A stretch of 64,000 nt of DNA from Bacillus testis (GTDB lineage: Bacteria; Bacillota; Bacilli; Bacillales; DSM-1321): NCBI RefSeq assembly GCF_001243895.1, contig NZ_LN851186.1, positions 2,170,320-2,234,319 on the forward strand. The letters are read 5' to 3'. Positions 9,049-17,656 of this stretch are shown in pieces. The position numbers and the translations under genes were made by a program. The notes under the pieces were generated by a model. The model ran no database searches. It was given only the letters and a program-made list of their open reading frames with translations, and was not told where the DNA came from. Positions within the stretch are counted from its first letter, which is position 1; each line of letters opens with the position of its first letter.

Positions 9049-9612
9049 TTAGATTTTTCCTACAAGGTCCAAGCTTGGTTCAAGCGTTTCTTCACCTGGT
9101 GTCCATTTAGCCGGGCATACTTTATCTCCATGCTCAGCAACGAATTGGGCAGCTTGTACTTTACGCACTAATTCTTCCGCATTGCGGCCGATGCCAAGAT
9201 CATTCACTTCATAAGATTTAATTTGGCCTTCTGGGTTCACGATGAATGTACCGCGAAGCGCTAAGCCGTCTTCAGGAATCAATACTTCAAATTGGCGTGA
9301 AAGAACGTTTGCAGGGTCAGCAAGCATTGGATATTTGATTTTGCCGATTGTTTCAGTAGCATCCGCCCATCCTTTGTGAGTGAAGTGAGTATCTGTAGAT
9401 ACAGAGTAGATTTCGCAGCCCATTTCTTTGAACTTTTCGTAGTTATCTTGCAAATCAGCTAGCTCTGTTGGGCAAACGAATGAGAAATCAGCTGGATAAA
9501 AGAAGAATACAGCCCATTTTCCTTTTACATCATCCAATGTAACTTCTTTGAATTCTCCATCATGATAAGCTTGTACTTTAAAGTCTTCGATTTGTTTGTT
9601 GATTAATGACAT
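9049..9612 (-). CDS. ahpC: Alkyl hydroperoxide reductase C (2-Cys peroxiredoxin)
   Basis: Typical 187-residue AhpC that reduces hydrogen peroxide and organic hydroperoxides in the cytoplasm. The peroxidatic Cys is in FSFVCPTE (Cys47) with the upstream FFFYPADF motif, and the resolving Cys is in DKVCPAKW (Cys166). The C-terminal LDLVGKI tail, conserved in AhpC proteins, is complete. ATG with AGGAGG 8 bases upstream. The promoter carries PerR-like boxes, so it is likely derepressed by peroxide. The neighbouring AhpF-like gene is the probable electron donor. Confidence 0.97.
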   Translation of the reverse strand: MSLINKQIEDFKVQAYHDGEFKEVTLDDVKGKWAVFFFYPADFSFVCPTELADLQDNYEKFKEMGCEIYSVSTDTHFTHKGWADATETIGKIKYPMLADPANVLSRQFEVLIPEDGLALRGTFIVNPEGQIKSYEVNDLGIGRNAEELVRKVQAAQFVAEHGDKVCPAKWTPGEETLEPSLDLVGKI

Positions 9613-9654
9613 CGTGCATGTCCTCCTAGCTTTTAATTTATATTTATCCTTTCT

Positions 9655-9669
9655 TTATAATAATTATCA
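9655..9669. promoter_or_regulatory. PerR box overlapping the ahpC -10 region
   Basis: TTATAATAATTATCA matches the Bacillus PerR consensus TTATAATNATTATAA at 14 of 15 positions and overlaps the -10 hexamer, where a bound repressor would block transcription. Confidence 0.8.
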
Positions 9670-9685
9670 TTAAATAATAAGTCAA
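9657..9685 (-). promoter_or_regulatory. SigA-type promoter of ahpC
   Basis: On the minus strand TTGACT (9680-9685) and TATTAT (9657-9662) are separated by 17 bases, ahead of the AGGAGG and ATG of ahpC. Confidence 0.8.
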
Positions 9686-9693
9686 TAGTTATT

Positions 9694-9708
9694 TTAAAAT
9701 AATTATTG
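9694..9708. promoter_or_regulatory. Second, weaker PerR-like box
   Basis: TTAAAATAATTATTG matches the PerR consensus at 12 of 15 positions and lies just upstream of the -35 hexamer. The sequence from 9709 to 9973 is AT-rich with no gene seen. Confidence 0.5.
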
Positions 9709-9973
9709 TGAAGAATATTTTTTTGCCTTTATTTATTATTCCCCGTTCATTTAATGTTTTATTGCTATTAATCCTCTGTCACTTACTGGTTATCAATAAT
9801 TTTATTTATTTTTAAAATATTAAAAAGAAGAATTTATTCTCATATATATATTATTTAAATGAGAAAAATAAGCGTGATATCCAATATATTGGGAAGTAAT
9901 ATCAGCAACTGCTTCTTTTAGACATGTATATGGTGTACTGTCTCCAGCGAGCTGCACAAACCGATTCACAGAA

Positions 9974-10010
9974 ATAAAAAAAGAAGCATGCGATCAATCA
10001 GCATGCTTCC
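9974..10010 (-). terminator. Terminator of the lemA-TPM operon
   Basis: GAAGCATGC / GCATGCTTC stem with a 9-base loop, followed on the minus strand by a run of seven T. Confidence 0.92.
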
Positions 10011-10015
10011 ACAAA

Positions 10016-10813
10016 TCAACGGCTGGCTCCCCCTCCTCCTGAAGAACCTCCGCCTCCTTTATCATTTCTGCCTCCGCCATTTCCTCCCCGTCCGACCAAT
10101 TGGATAAGAATTTGGAAAAGCAAGATTAACAGATTGCCTTTTTCTTCAGACGACATATTTTTTGTCGCTTTCCTCCATATGAAAATGATCAGAATCAGGA
10201 GAACTGCCCCACCGGCACCTACTTTGAACAGATCTGCTCCTGTCATCTCATCTTGGCTGTTTGATGACCCACCTTCGCCTTTATACTCTTCCATAATGAT
10301 GGTGGACAGTTGTTCATTGACACTTAATACCGCTTCATCATAATGGCCCCGGTTGAGTGCAGGCGTAATATATTCGTCGATCAGCCGGCCGGCTTTGGCA
10401 TCCGGGATGGCGCCTTCCAATCCGTATCCCACCTCGATGCGCTTTTTCCATTCCGATGTCTCTTCATCTTTTACCAGTAGGATGAGGACTCCATTATTTC
10501 GTTCAGCGCTTCCTAAACCATATTGGCGAAAAGCAGCAAGTGCTACTTCCTCCAATGAATAACCCTGTAAATCATTTTTGTTAAGCAATAGATAGCCAAT
10601 CTGAGCGGATGTCCGGTCATACAGGGCCTCTCCTTGCCTGATCAATTCATTCGTAGCTGCAGCTGAAAGATAAGAATGCGGGTCTTGCACATATATAGAA
10701 CCTGTTGGAGCAGGCACGGCATCTTCAGCTGCAGCTGAAGCCTGGATAGGACCTGACATGAGAAAAAAGAAAATGGAGAAAACATAGATGATCCGTCTAA
10801 TGGCAAACCCCAT
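10016..10813 (-). CDS. TPM-domain (YgcG-like) membrane protein
   Basis: Predicted secreted, membrane-anchored protein with an N-terminal signal segment ending near IQASAAA. A TPM domain follows, with V(Q)DPHSYLSAAATNELIRQGEA and LLVKDEETSEWKKRIEVGYGLEGAIPDAKAGRL as family hallmarks. Next come one transmembrane helix (LFKVGAGGAVLLILIIFIW) and a Gly/Ser-rich C-terminus. TPM domains occur in YgcG/Psb32-like proteins, often beside lemA, and their biochemical role is poorly known. It is 10 bases downstream of lemA, so the two are an operon. I prefer the ATG at 10813 (AGGTG 7 bases upstream) over a TTG two codons earlier. Confidence 0.88.
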   Translation of the reverse strand: MGFAIRRIIYVFSIFFFLMSGPIQASAAAEDAVPAPTGSIYVQDPHSYLSAAATNELIRQGEALYDRTSAQIGYLLLNKNDLQGYSLEEVALAAFRQYGLGSAERNNGVLILLVKDEETSEWKKRIEVGYGLEGAIPDAKAGRLIDEYITPALNRGHYDEAVLSVNEQLSTIIMEEYKGEGGSSNSQDEMTGADLFKVGAGGAVLLILIIFIWRKATKNMSSEEKGNLLILLFQILIQLVGRGGNGGGRNDKGGGGSSGGGGASR

Positions 10814-10823
10814 CGCCAATCAC

Positions 10824-11399
10824 CTACTCCGTTGTTCCGAAATCGACTTTTACCGGCTGGTTACTGCCTTCACTTGCTTTAAAGTATTCTTTTTCCTCAA
10901 AGCCGCCCAGTCTTGCGAACAAAACACCAGGGAATTTTTTTACCTTAGTATTATAAGAAGCGACAAGGTCGTTATAATCTTTTCTGGCGACAGCCAGTCG
11001 GTTTTCTGTCCCGCTCAATTCATCCATCAGTGATTGGAAATTCTGATTGGATTTTAGTTCCGGATACTTTTCAACGACTACCAACAGCCGATTTAGGGCA
11101 CCAGATAATTGGTCATTGGCGGCTGCCTGCTCTTCCGGGCCTGAAGCTCCCCCTAATTTTGCCCTTGCGTTTGCAATGTCTGTAAATATTTCTTTTTCCT
11201 GTGAAGCATATCCCTTAACAGTAGCCACTAAATTTGGGATTAAGTCCGACCGGCGCTGTAGTTGGTTTTCCACCTGGGCCCAGCTGGCATTCACTTCTTC
11301 TTCCTTCGTAACAAAACTATTGTAGGAACTGAAGAAAATAATGACCAGAACGGCCAAGACAGCAATTGGAATCAGCCACTTTATGATTCTAGAATTCAT
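10824..11399 (-). CDS. lemA: LemA family protein
   Basis: 191-residue LemA protein with one N-terminal transmembrane helix (about residues 8-25) and a helical, probably extracytoplasmic or cytoplasmic-face domain. The family motif VNASWAQVENQLQRRSDLIPNL is followed by VKGYA and a YPELKSNQNFQSLMDEL motif. LemA proteins are of unknown molecular role and are often paired with TPM-domain proteins, as here. ATG has GGAGTG upstream. First gene of the two-gene operon. Confidence 0.94.
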   Translation of the reverse strand: MNSRIIKWLIPIAVLAVLVIIFFSSYNSFVTKEEEVNASWAQVENQLQRRSDLIPNLVATVKGYASQEKEIFTDIANARAKLGGASGPEEQAAANDQLSGALNRLLVVVEKYPELKSNQNFQSLMDELSGTENRLAVARKDYNDLVASYNTKVKKFPGVLFARLGGFEEKEYFKASEGSNQPVKVDFGTTE

Positions 11400-11628
11400 A
11401 CTTTATCACTCCATTTCATAATCATACTTTCATTTTACTATATAGAAAAAATTTTTAATATACTCTCCCCTCTCCCTTTTTCTTTGCACATCTATATGTA
11501 TCTTAAGAAAAGTATACCCACATTTTAAAATTTCGAACATGCAATCGTATATTCAGCATGTCGCTCAGGATTACTCTATATGTATTTCCATGTAGATTTC
11601 CCTATAACCAAAAGGTCGTTTTAATAGT

Positions 11629-11662
11629 AAAACGCGGCAATCCATCCGGTTGGCCGCGTTTT
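11629..11662 (-). terminator. Terminator after the methyltransferase gene
   Basis: AAAACGCGGC / GCCGCGTTTT stem with a 14-base loop, just downstream of the stop at 11669. Confidence 0.9.
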
Positions 11663-11668
11663 GCTTAT

Positions 11669-12277
11669 TCAATACATCAATTTATATACCAGAAAGCGTT
11701 CGTAATCATTGTGCTCATATAGCCCTTGAATTGGAATCTCCTCTTTTAAAACAAATAGGCTATGATTTTCCATGAAATACACGTAGTCATCAGACCCATA
11801 ATAAAGAATGAGGGTAATATCCCGGTAATGTTGCTCCACCGATTGCAGAATCCTATCCACAACCCTCATGAAGATCTGGACTGAAAAAGGATTAAAGAAA
11901 TAAAAAACCGTATCCTCAAGCCTTATCTCATAGTCTTCCGCCAGACAGTGGACAAACTGGATTGCTTGTTTTTTCCCGTTATGGGCGTGGAAATAATGTT
12001 CTTTGTTTAATTCTGCACACTTATAAAAGCCATCATCCATTTCAACCCCTACTGCTTTAATATGGTAGAAATGGTGGGCAAAAAAAGATAATCTCCCTTT
12101 CCCGCAACCGAAATCGACAATCGTATCGTTCTTGTTCAAATCAAGAGAATCAAACAATTGCTTTAAGCCCTTATAAGGAGTCGGTTCATAGCGGTGATAA
12201 TGGAAAGATTCATGGAACCCTTGCTGATTGCCTTCGGTCATGATAGCCAATAACGCATCATATTGCTCTTCTTTCAT
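11669..12277 (-). CDS. Class I SAM-dependent methyltransferase
   Basis: Soluble protein of 202 residues with the SAM-binding motif DTIVDFGCGKGRLSFFAH (about residues 48-65) and an acidic residue at the end of beta-2 (GVEMDD). A later YFFNPFS motif sits where many family members have the NPPF-like motif 4. The substrate is not evident. The ATG at 12277 has GGAGTG upstream and is preferred over a GTG three codons earlier. Single gene. Confidence 0.85.
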   Translation of the reverse strand: MKEEQYDALLAIMTEGNQQGFHESFHYHRYEPTPYKGLKQLFDSLDLNKNDTIVDFGCGKGRLSFFAHHFYHIKAVGVEMDDGFYKCAELNKEHYFHAHNGKKQAIQFVHCLAEDYEIRLEDTVFYFFNPFSVQIFMRVVDRILQSVEQHYRDITLILYYGSDDYVYFMENHSLFVLKEEIPIQGLYEHNDYERFLVYKLMY

Positions 12278-12355
12278 TACGTACACTCCGTTTCTTCGCT
12301 GTTAACTGTATCATATTTGCGGTATACTTTCATGAAAAGAAGAAATCCTATTTTG

Positions 12356-13633
12356 TTAAAGAATCTTTTGAACGGTCCCATCAATAGGGAGTTTGTTGCT
12401 TTTATTTCGGAAAAAAGCTGCTAAAGCAATGCAAAACATACTGAGCAAAAATAAACCCAAAAAGAAAATCCAGGCAACCAGATAACTCTCTGTCGCATCA
12501 TAGATGATACCTGAAACAATAATTCCCAATGACCCGGAAACCACAAAGAATACCTGGACAACACCAAAAATAGTGCCAAAATCTCTTTTGCCGAATAAGT
12601 CATCGGTTATGAATGGAGGACCTATAGTGGCTATGACAATACTGAAACCATAAGCCACCGCAAAAACAAAAGCAAAGAATGCAGTACCAGCCATCATAAG
12701 TGAAAGCATGGCAATCGACATGGCAATGGCCACAAACAAGATTCCTCCCATCGTTCTGTAGCGGTCAAAAATACTGCCCAGAACAAGCTTGCCCACCGTA
12801 TTAGTAAGTGAAAGCAATCCGAAAATGGTTCCCGCAAATAAAGCTGGATGCCCGATATCCTCAAGATAAGCAGGAATATGCATTTGGACACCGCCTGAGA
12901 CAAGTGAAAAGCAAACGACGCCGAATACAAACAGCCAAAAGAATCCTGAACGTTTAGCTTCATTCCAAGTAAGGCCACCTTGAACATCTTTTGGCGATTG
13001 GCTTTCCGAGATGTTTTTTTCAGACCCAAGAGCAACCATTCCCTTGTCGGCTGGTGATTTCTTCACAAAAACCAAAACAAGAGGCAAGGCAATAACGATT
13101 ATCAAAGCTCCAGAAATCAAATAAGCTGTTCTCCAACCAGCATTCGATATAAGACTGGACAGGATGGGGCTGAGCACTGCCGCCCCTATACCTGAACCGC
13201 CAAAAGCAAGTCCCATTGCCAAACCTTTTTTCTCATAAAACCAATTGGTCAATAAAATAGAAATCGGTATACTTGAAAATCCGGATACACATACGCCGAT
13301 GAAGAATGCTATAAAACCGAAATACCATGCGGATTGCGCAAATGAATAAGACATGAATCCAAGCCCCGCTAAAATGATGCAAAGAGACATAATCATTTTC
13401 ATATTGCCTTTCATTAGCCATTTCCCCATAATCGGCGATCCGCACGCCATGCCGAGGCCTCCTATTGATAATATGATACTAAAAGTAGTTCTGCTTAAAT
13501 TCAATTCTTCCGTTACGGGCACAAAAAACAGACTGTGCAATGAATTTACGATTGAAAAACCGGAAAACATGATAAAAAACCCGCTTAATACCATATACCA
13601 ACCATAGAAAATACCTTTATTGACCATTGGCAT
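12356..13633 (-). CDS. MFS transporter, oxalate/formate (OFA)-like
   Basis: Membrane carrier of 425 residues with about twelve hydrophobic segments. The N-terminal FYGWYMVLSGFFIMF start and the loop motif GSPIMGKWLMKG are typical of the OFA and monocarboxylate group of the major facilitator superfamily. These carriers usually move small carboxylates. It is the last gene of a three-gene operon behind an aldehyde dehydrogenase and an acyl-CoA synthetase (42 bases after the dehydrogenase). I infer that it imports the acid or precursor used by them. A second ATG two codons downstream is an alternative start. I see no terminator immediately after it. Confidence 0.85.
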   Translation of the reverse strand: MPMVNKGIFYGWYMVLSGFFIMFSGFSIVNSLHSLFFVPVTEELNLSRTTFSIILSIGGLGMACGSPIMGKWLMKGNMKMIMSLCIILAGLGFMSYSFAQSAWYFGFIAFFIGVCVSGFSSIPISILLTNWFYEKKGLAMGLAFGGSGIGAAVLSPILSSLISNAGWRTAYLISGALIIVIALPLVLVFVKKSPADKGMVALGSEKNISESQSPKDVQGGLTWNEAKRSGFFWLFVFGVVCFSLVSGGVQMHIPAYLEDIGHPALFAGTIFGLLSLTNTVGKLVLGSIFDRYRTMGGILFVAIAMSIAMLSLMMAGTAFFAFVFAVAYGFSIVIATIGPPFITDDLFGKRDFGTIFGVVQVFFVVSGSLGIIVSGIIYDATESYLVAWIFFLGLFLLSMFCIALAAFFRNKSNKLPIDGTVQKIL

Positions 13634-13675
13634 AGTGAACTTCTATCCCTTCTTCCATCCTAATTTTCAATGACC

Positions 13676-15151
13676 TTAACCTATCTCAATATAGCACGTC
13701 TTCTCCCTGGTGAATTCAAGGAATGAATCTGTTCCGAAGCCGCTTTCCTTCTGTCCGCCAAATGGCAACTCTGGACCGACACGTCTGTACGTATTCACCC
13801 AGACATTTCCTGATTCTAAAGACGCCACCATCCGATGGGCGCGTTCCAAATCCTTGGTCCAGATACCTGCCCCAAGACCATACGCCGTCTCGTTGGCAAT
13901 CGCAAGCACTTCTTCTTCATGATCGAATGGCATAACAATGGCTACTGGGCCAAATATCTCTTCTTGGCATACGCGGCGAGAGTTGCTGTCTACCTCGATT
14001 AAAGTCGGCTCGACCCAATATCCACCGCTCATTCGGCTGTCTTCGTTGACTAGCCGTTCCCCTCCGGTGCGTCCGCCATAGATAATGGTCCCTTCTTCTT
14101 TACCCCCGAGTTCGATATAACTCTTCACTCTTTCAAATTGCTGGGCATTGGCGACAGGCCCCATTGATGTCTCCATATTCATCGTGTCGCCCAGCTTAAT
14201 ATGTTGATCCAGCTGTTGTTTCATTAAGGCGACCATTTCTTCATATACTGGCCGCTGAATAAGAATTCTTGATCCTCCGACACAAATCTGCCCTGCATTG
14301 CCGGTGAAAATGCCATTCAACGTCACGCCGTAGGCCGCTTTTTGTAAATCAGCATCCGCAAAGACAATATTCGGTGACTTCCCTCCAAGCTCCAATGTCA
14401 TAGGCTTTGGGGAATCGGCTGTCGCCCGGGCGATTGCTTTCGCCGTTCTGCCTGAACCAGTCAAGCTCACCTTGCTGACATCAAGATGGCTCACTAACGC
14501 TTTGCCGAGCGCTTCTCCTTCCCCGCAAACAACATTGAGCACACCCGGCGGCAGGATGTCGTTGATCAACTCTCCTAGCCGCAGAGAAGAAACCGCTGCC
14601 AATTCAGATGGCTTGATGATGACCGTATTGCCTCCCGCCAATGCAGCGGCGGCTTTAATCGAAAAGGTGAACAACGGAGCGTTCCATGGTATGATGCCCA
14701 CCACAACACCAAGCGGTTCCCGTAATGTATAGCCAATTGTCGATTTGCCCAGATGCACTGTTTCTCCACGGCCGGCCGCCATACAGGCGGCAGCCCCCTC
14801 ATGCCAGATGCTTTCAAGGCTTGGTATAAGCCCGTAAGTTGTTTCGCGAAAAACCCAGCCATTATCTTTCGTCTCTAATTCAGCAAGTTCCTGGCCATAT
14901 TCAGTGATGGCATCGGCTATTCTCCTTAGGTATGCGCTTCTTTCCATGGCGGGGATGGCCGCCCATGCTGGAAATGCTTCTTTGGAAGATTTAATAGCTT
15001 CCAATGCATCCTGTTCAGAACCAGCCGGCACTATGGCCCATACCTTTCCTGTAGCCGGATCATAGCTCTCCAGCTTTTTCCCGGTTGAGGAACCAATCTT
15101 TTTCCCGCCGATGATATTTTCATAGACTGTGATCTTATTTTCCGTCTTCAT
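13676..15151 (-). CDS. NAD(P)-dependent aldehyde dehydrogenase
   Basis: 491-residue aldehyde dehydrogenase. Visible motifs are PWNAPL (about 155), KPSELA, the nucleotide-binding and catalytic GlxMELGGKSPNIVFADAD region containing the general-base Glu, and GQICVGGSRILIQ with the nucleophilic Cys. The late EEIFGPVAIV motif is also present. It oxidises an aldehyde to its acid; substrate unknown. It lies between the ADP-forming acyl-CoA synthetase (upstream) and the carboxylate carrier. This suggests a short pathway from aldehyde to acid to acyl-CoA, which is inference. The ATG at 15151 has AAAGGGG upstream. A longer in-frame extension to 15205 lacks conservation. Confidence 0.92.
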   Translation of the reverse strand: MKTENKITVYENIIGGKKIGSSTGKKLESYDPATGKVWAIVPAGSEQDALEAIKSSKEAFPAWAAIPAMERSAYLRRIADAITEYGQELAELETKDNGWVFRETTYGLIPSLESIWHEGAAACMAAGRGETVHLGKSTIGYTLREPLGVVVGIIPWNAPLFTFSIKAAAALAGGNTVIIKPSELAAVSSLRLGELINDILPPGVLNVVCGEGEALGKALVSHLDVSKVSLTGSGRTAKAIARATADSPKPMTLELGGKSPNIVFADADLQKAAYGVTLNGIFTGNAGQICVGGSRILIQRPVYEEMVALMKQQLDQHIKLGDTMNMETSMGPVANAQQFERVKSYIELGGKEEGTIIYGGRTGGERLVNEDSRMSGGYWVEPTLIEVDSNSRRVCQEEIFGPVAIVMPFDHEEEVLAIANETAYGLGAGIWTKDLERAHRMVASLESGNVWVNTYRRVGPELPFGGQKESGFGTDSFLEFTREKTCYIEIG

Positions 15152-15211
15152 TTCTATTCCCCTTTCAGAAAATCGTGAGGGATGAATACCCCCACCATTC
15201 ACCATTTCCCT

Positions 15212-17368
15212 TTATTGATTGCGCTTTAAGACGATTGCCGCATCGGCTGCTTTTGCTCCTTTTTCGTAGACGATCAAAGGATTCAAATCTAATTCAGCAA
15301 TCGACTCTTTATGGTCCATAACCAATCTTGAAATATTAAGCAGCGCATCGACAACGGCTTCCTTGTCGACAGCCCCCTTTCCACGCACACCATCGAGGAT
15401 TGCTTTTCCTTTCACCTCATCAATCATGTTGTACGCGTCCTTTCTGGTCAAAGGAGCTATGCGGAAAGCCACATCTTTAAAAACTTCTACGTATATGCCG
15501 CCTAAGCCGAACATAATGACCGGACCGAAAACAGGATCATTTGTGCTTCCGATAATCACTTCCACTCCTTGGGGCAGCATTTCTTGGATAAGGGCCCCTT
15601 GGAGATCTGCATCCGGATTGGCTTTCTTGGCGTTTTCATGAACGGAGGCAAAAGCTTTGCGCACCTCTTCGGGCGATTGAAGATTCAGAGCGAGCGCATT
15701 GGCATCTGATTTATGCAGAATATCTGGAGAATTAATCTTTAGGACAACCGGGTAACCAATCTCTTCTGCTGCTCTAATCGCTTCTTCTTCGGTTTGGGCA
15801 ACCGCTCTTCTTGTAACAGGGATACGATAAGACTCAAGCAGGTTGGTAGCGGCAGATTCGCTTATCGACCCTTTTCCCTCCATCTCTAGCCTTCCTTCAC
15901 CTGCCGTATAAATTGTTGCTGCTTCCTCGGGGCCTTCTTTCTCCTTAAGATGCTTTCTGTATTGTTCGCTGTAATCAACCAAACGGGCCAACGATTTGAT
16001 TGGATTTAAGTTTCCCGGTATGACCGGAATTCCATTTTTCTCGAGAATAGCGGTGGCCTTAGGGACTGACATGCCTTCTAACGGGAATGTCGTGACAGCT
16101 ACAAATTTATCACTCTTGCTGCACATCTCGATCAGTTCCTGTACATAAGATGTTTCCTCTGACCATTGCAAAGGAAATTCAGTGAATATGATGTTATGGA
16201 CTTCATCATCTGCCAAAAGCGCTTTGATAGGGGCAGTGAATAGTTCTGGATTGGATACGGAAGCAGCCGCAGTCAAATCAATCGGGTTGGAAGCGCTTGC
16301 ATAATAAGGGATGGCTTTTTTTATTTCCTTAACTGTCTCTTCTTTCAGCTCGATAATGTTCAAACCATTTGCTTCACACCGATCTGCTTCGTTTATGCCC
16401 CGGCCACCGGAGCTGGTGATCAAGACGGTATTTCTTCCTTTCGGTAATTTTCCGGATAGGAACAGTTTGGAAAAAGAAAGTATATCCTCGTAATCATCCA
16501 CTCTGATAATGCCTGTCTGCTTCAAAAATGCATCGTATATTCGGTCAGAGCCCGCCAAAGAACCGGTATGGGAAGAGGCGGCCCGGCTGCCAGCAGAACT
16601 GCGGCCTGTTTTCATAAGGACGATCGGTTTATTCTTTGAAAGAGCTTCCTTTGCGACTGTTCTTAATTTATCTGGATTCTTGGCTCCTTCTAGATAGCCG
16701 CTGATTACCTTTGTCTGGTCATCATGCACCATGTATTCCACCACATCGGAAAACTCTGTCTCCATTTCATTTCCGACAGAGACAAAATAATTAAACGTTA
16801 AACCATGTTGGGCTGCCGCCATATAGGTCAAAACGCCGAATGCACCGCTTTGCGAAATATATCCGACCGATTTTTGATCATTCATCGGGACAGATTGAAT
16901 GGCAGGCGAAAAAGTGCCAAAAAAACCATTCATCGTATTGACGATCCCTACACAATTCGGGCCGATCATCCGGATGCCGTATTTTTTTGCCACCTCTGCA
17001 ATCTCTATCTGCTGTTTTTTTCCTTCTTCCCCTATCTCAGAAAAACCGGAAGCGAATACGACCGCAGCCTTAACCCCTTTTTCGCCGCATTCACGTAGGC
17101 TTCCCAAAACCTGGTCTGCTCCAACACACAAAATGGCCGTATCCACATCACCGGGAACTTCTTGCAGCGAAGGATAACATATATGGCCCTGTAATTCATT
17201 TGCTTTGGCGTTTATCGGATAAATATTTCCGGCAAACCCTCCGTCTATCAACATCTTCAGCTGAATCGAGCCAATCTTATGGGGGTTGGCAGAGGCACCG
17301 ATCACGGCGACCGAACGAGGTTGGAATAGTGGTTCCAATGTCATGTAGGATTGTGTTTTAGTTTGCAT
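15212..17368 (-). CDS. ADP-forming acyl-CoA synthetase (acetate-CoA ligase type)
   Basis: 718-residue fused protein. The N-terminus is a CoA-binding Rossmann domain (SVAVIGASANPHKIGS, about residues 19-34). Succinyl-CoA-ligase-like domains follow, with the SHTGSLAGS motif carrying the candidate phospho-His near residue 265. The C-terminus is an ATP-grasp domain starting about residue 495 (YPVVLKINSPDILHKSDANAL). Family members form acyl-CoA with ATP going to ADP and phosphate, or run in reverse to make ATP. In Bacillaceae the acid substrate is rarely known. ATG with GAGAGG upstream. First gene of the operon with aldehyde dehydrogenase and an MFS carrier. Confidence 0.9.
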   Translation of the reverse strand: MQTKTQSYMTLEPLFQPRSVAVIGASANPHKIGSIQLKMLIDGGFAGNIYPINAKANELQGHICYPSLQEVPGDVDTAILCVGADQVLGSLRECGEKGVKAAVVFASGFSEIGEEGKKQQIEIAEVAKKYGIRMIGPNCVGIVNTMNGFFGTFSPAIQSVPMNDQKSVGYISQSGAFGVLTYMAAAQHGLTFNYFVSVGNEMETEFSDVVEYMVHDDQTKVISGYLEGAKNPDKLRTVAKEALSKNKPIVLMKTGRSSAGSRAASSHTGSLAGSDRIYDAFLKQTGIIRVDDYEDILSFSKLFLSGKLPKGRNTVLITSSGGRGINEADRCEANGLNIIELKEETVKEIKKAIPYYASASNPIDLTAAASVSNPELFTAPIKALLADDEVHNIIFTEFPLQWSEETSYVQELIEMCSKSDKFVAVTTFPLEGMSVPKATAILEKNGIPVIPGNLNPIKSLARLVDYSEQYRKHLKEKEGPEEAATIYTAGEGRLEMEGKGSISESAATNLLESYRIPVTRRAVAQTEEEAIRAAEEIGYPVVLKINSPDILHKSDANALALNLQSPEEVRKAFASVHENAKKANPDADLQGALIQEMLPQGVEVIIGSTNDPVFGPVIMFGLGGIYVEVFKDVAFRIAPLTRKDAYNMIDEVKGKAILDGVRGKGAVDKEAVVDALLNISRLVMDHKESIAELDLNPLIVYEKGAKAADAAIVLKRNQ

Positions 17369-17619
17369 AATTGCATTCCTCTCTTTCTATTAAAAGGGTA
17401 ACTAACAAACGTTTCGATTATTGTATTACAGAGGAATTACTTTCTTTTTTCCTTTTGTTTTCTTAAATTCTTTAATTATTAGATTGGCGAACCATAAAAA
17501 ATCTTTGCGAATCCTTTCTCCGCCTAAAGACGAAAATGGCTATAAAAAAATTGTGTTCATCATAGCCCCGACTTTCTCGCGTTATAACCCCAACTAAGGC
17601 GAGAGATCATCTTTTGCCC

Positions 17620-17656
17620 AAAAAAACAGGAAACGGTTTCCCGCTTCCTGTTTTTA
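17620..17656 (-). terminator. Terminator overlapping the stop of the XRE-tailed gene
   Basis: AAAAACAGGAA / TTCCTGTTTTT arms enclose a 12-base segment. The stop codon at 17654-17656 is part of the stem. Confidence 0.85.

Noticed and set aside
17369..17560. cre or sigma-54 site before the acyl-CoA synthetase operon
   Set aside because: AAACGTTT near 17405 only partly fits cre, and no TGGCAC-N5-TTGCA-like motif was found.
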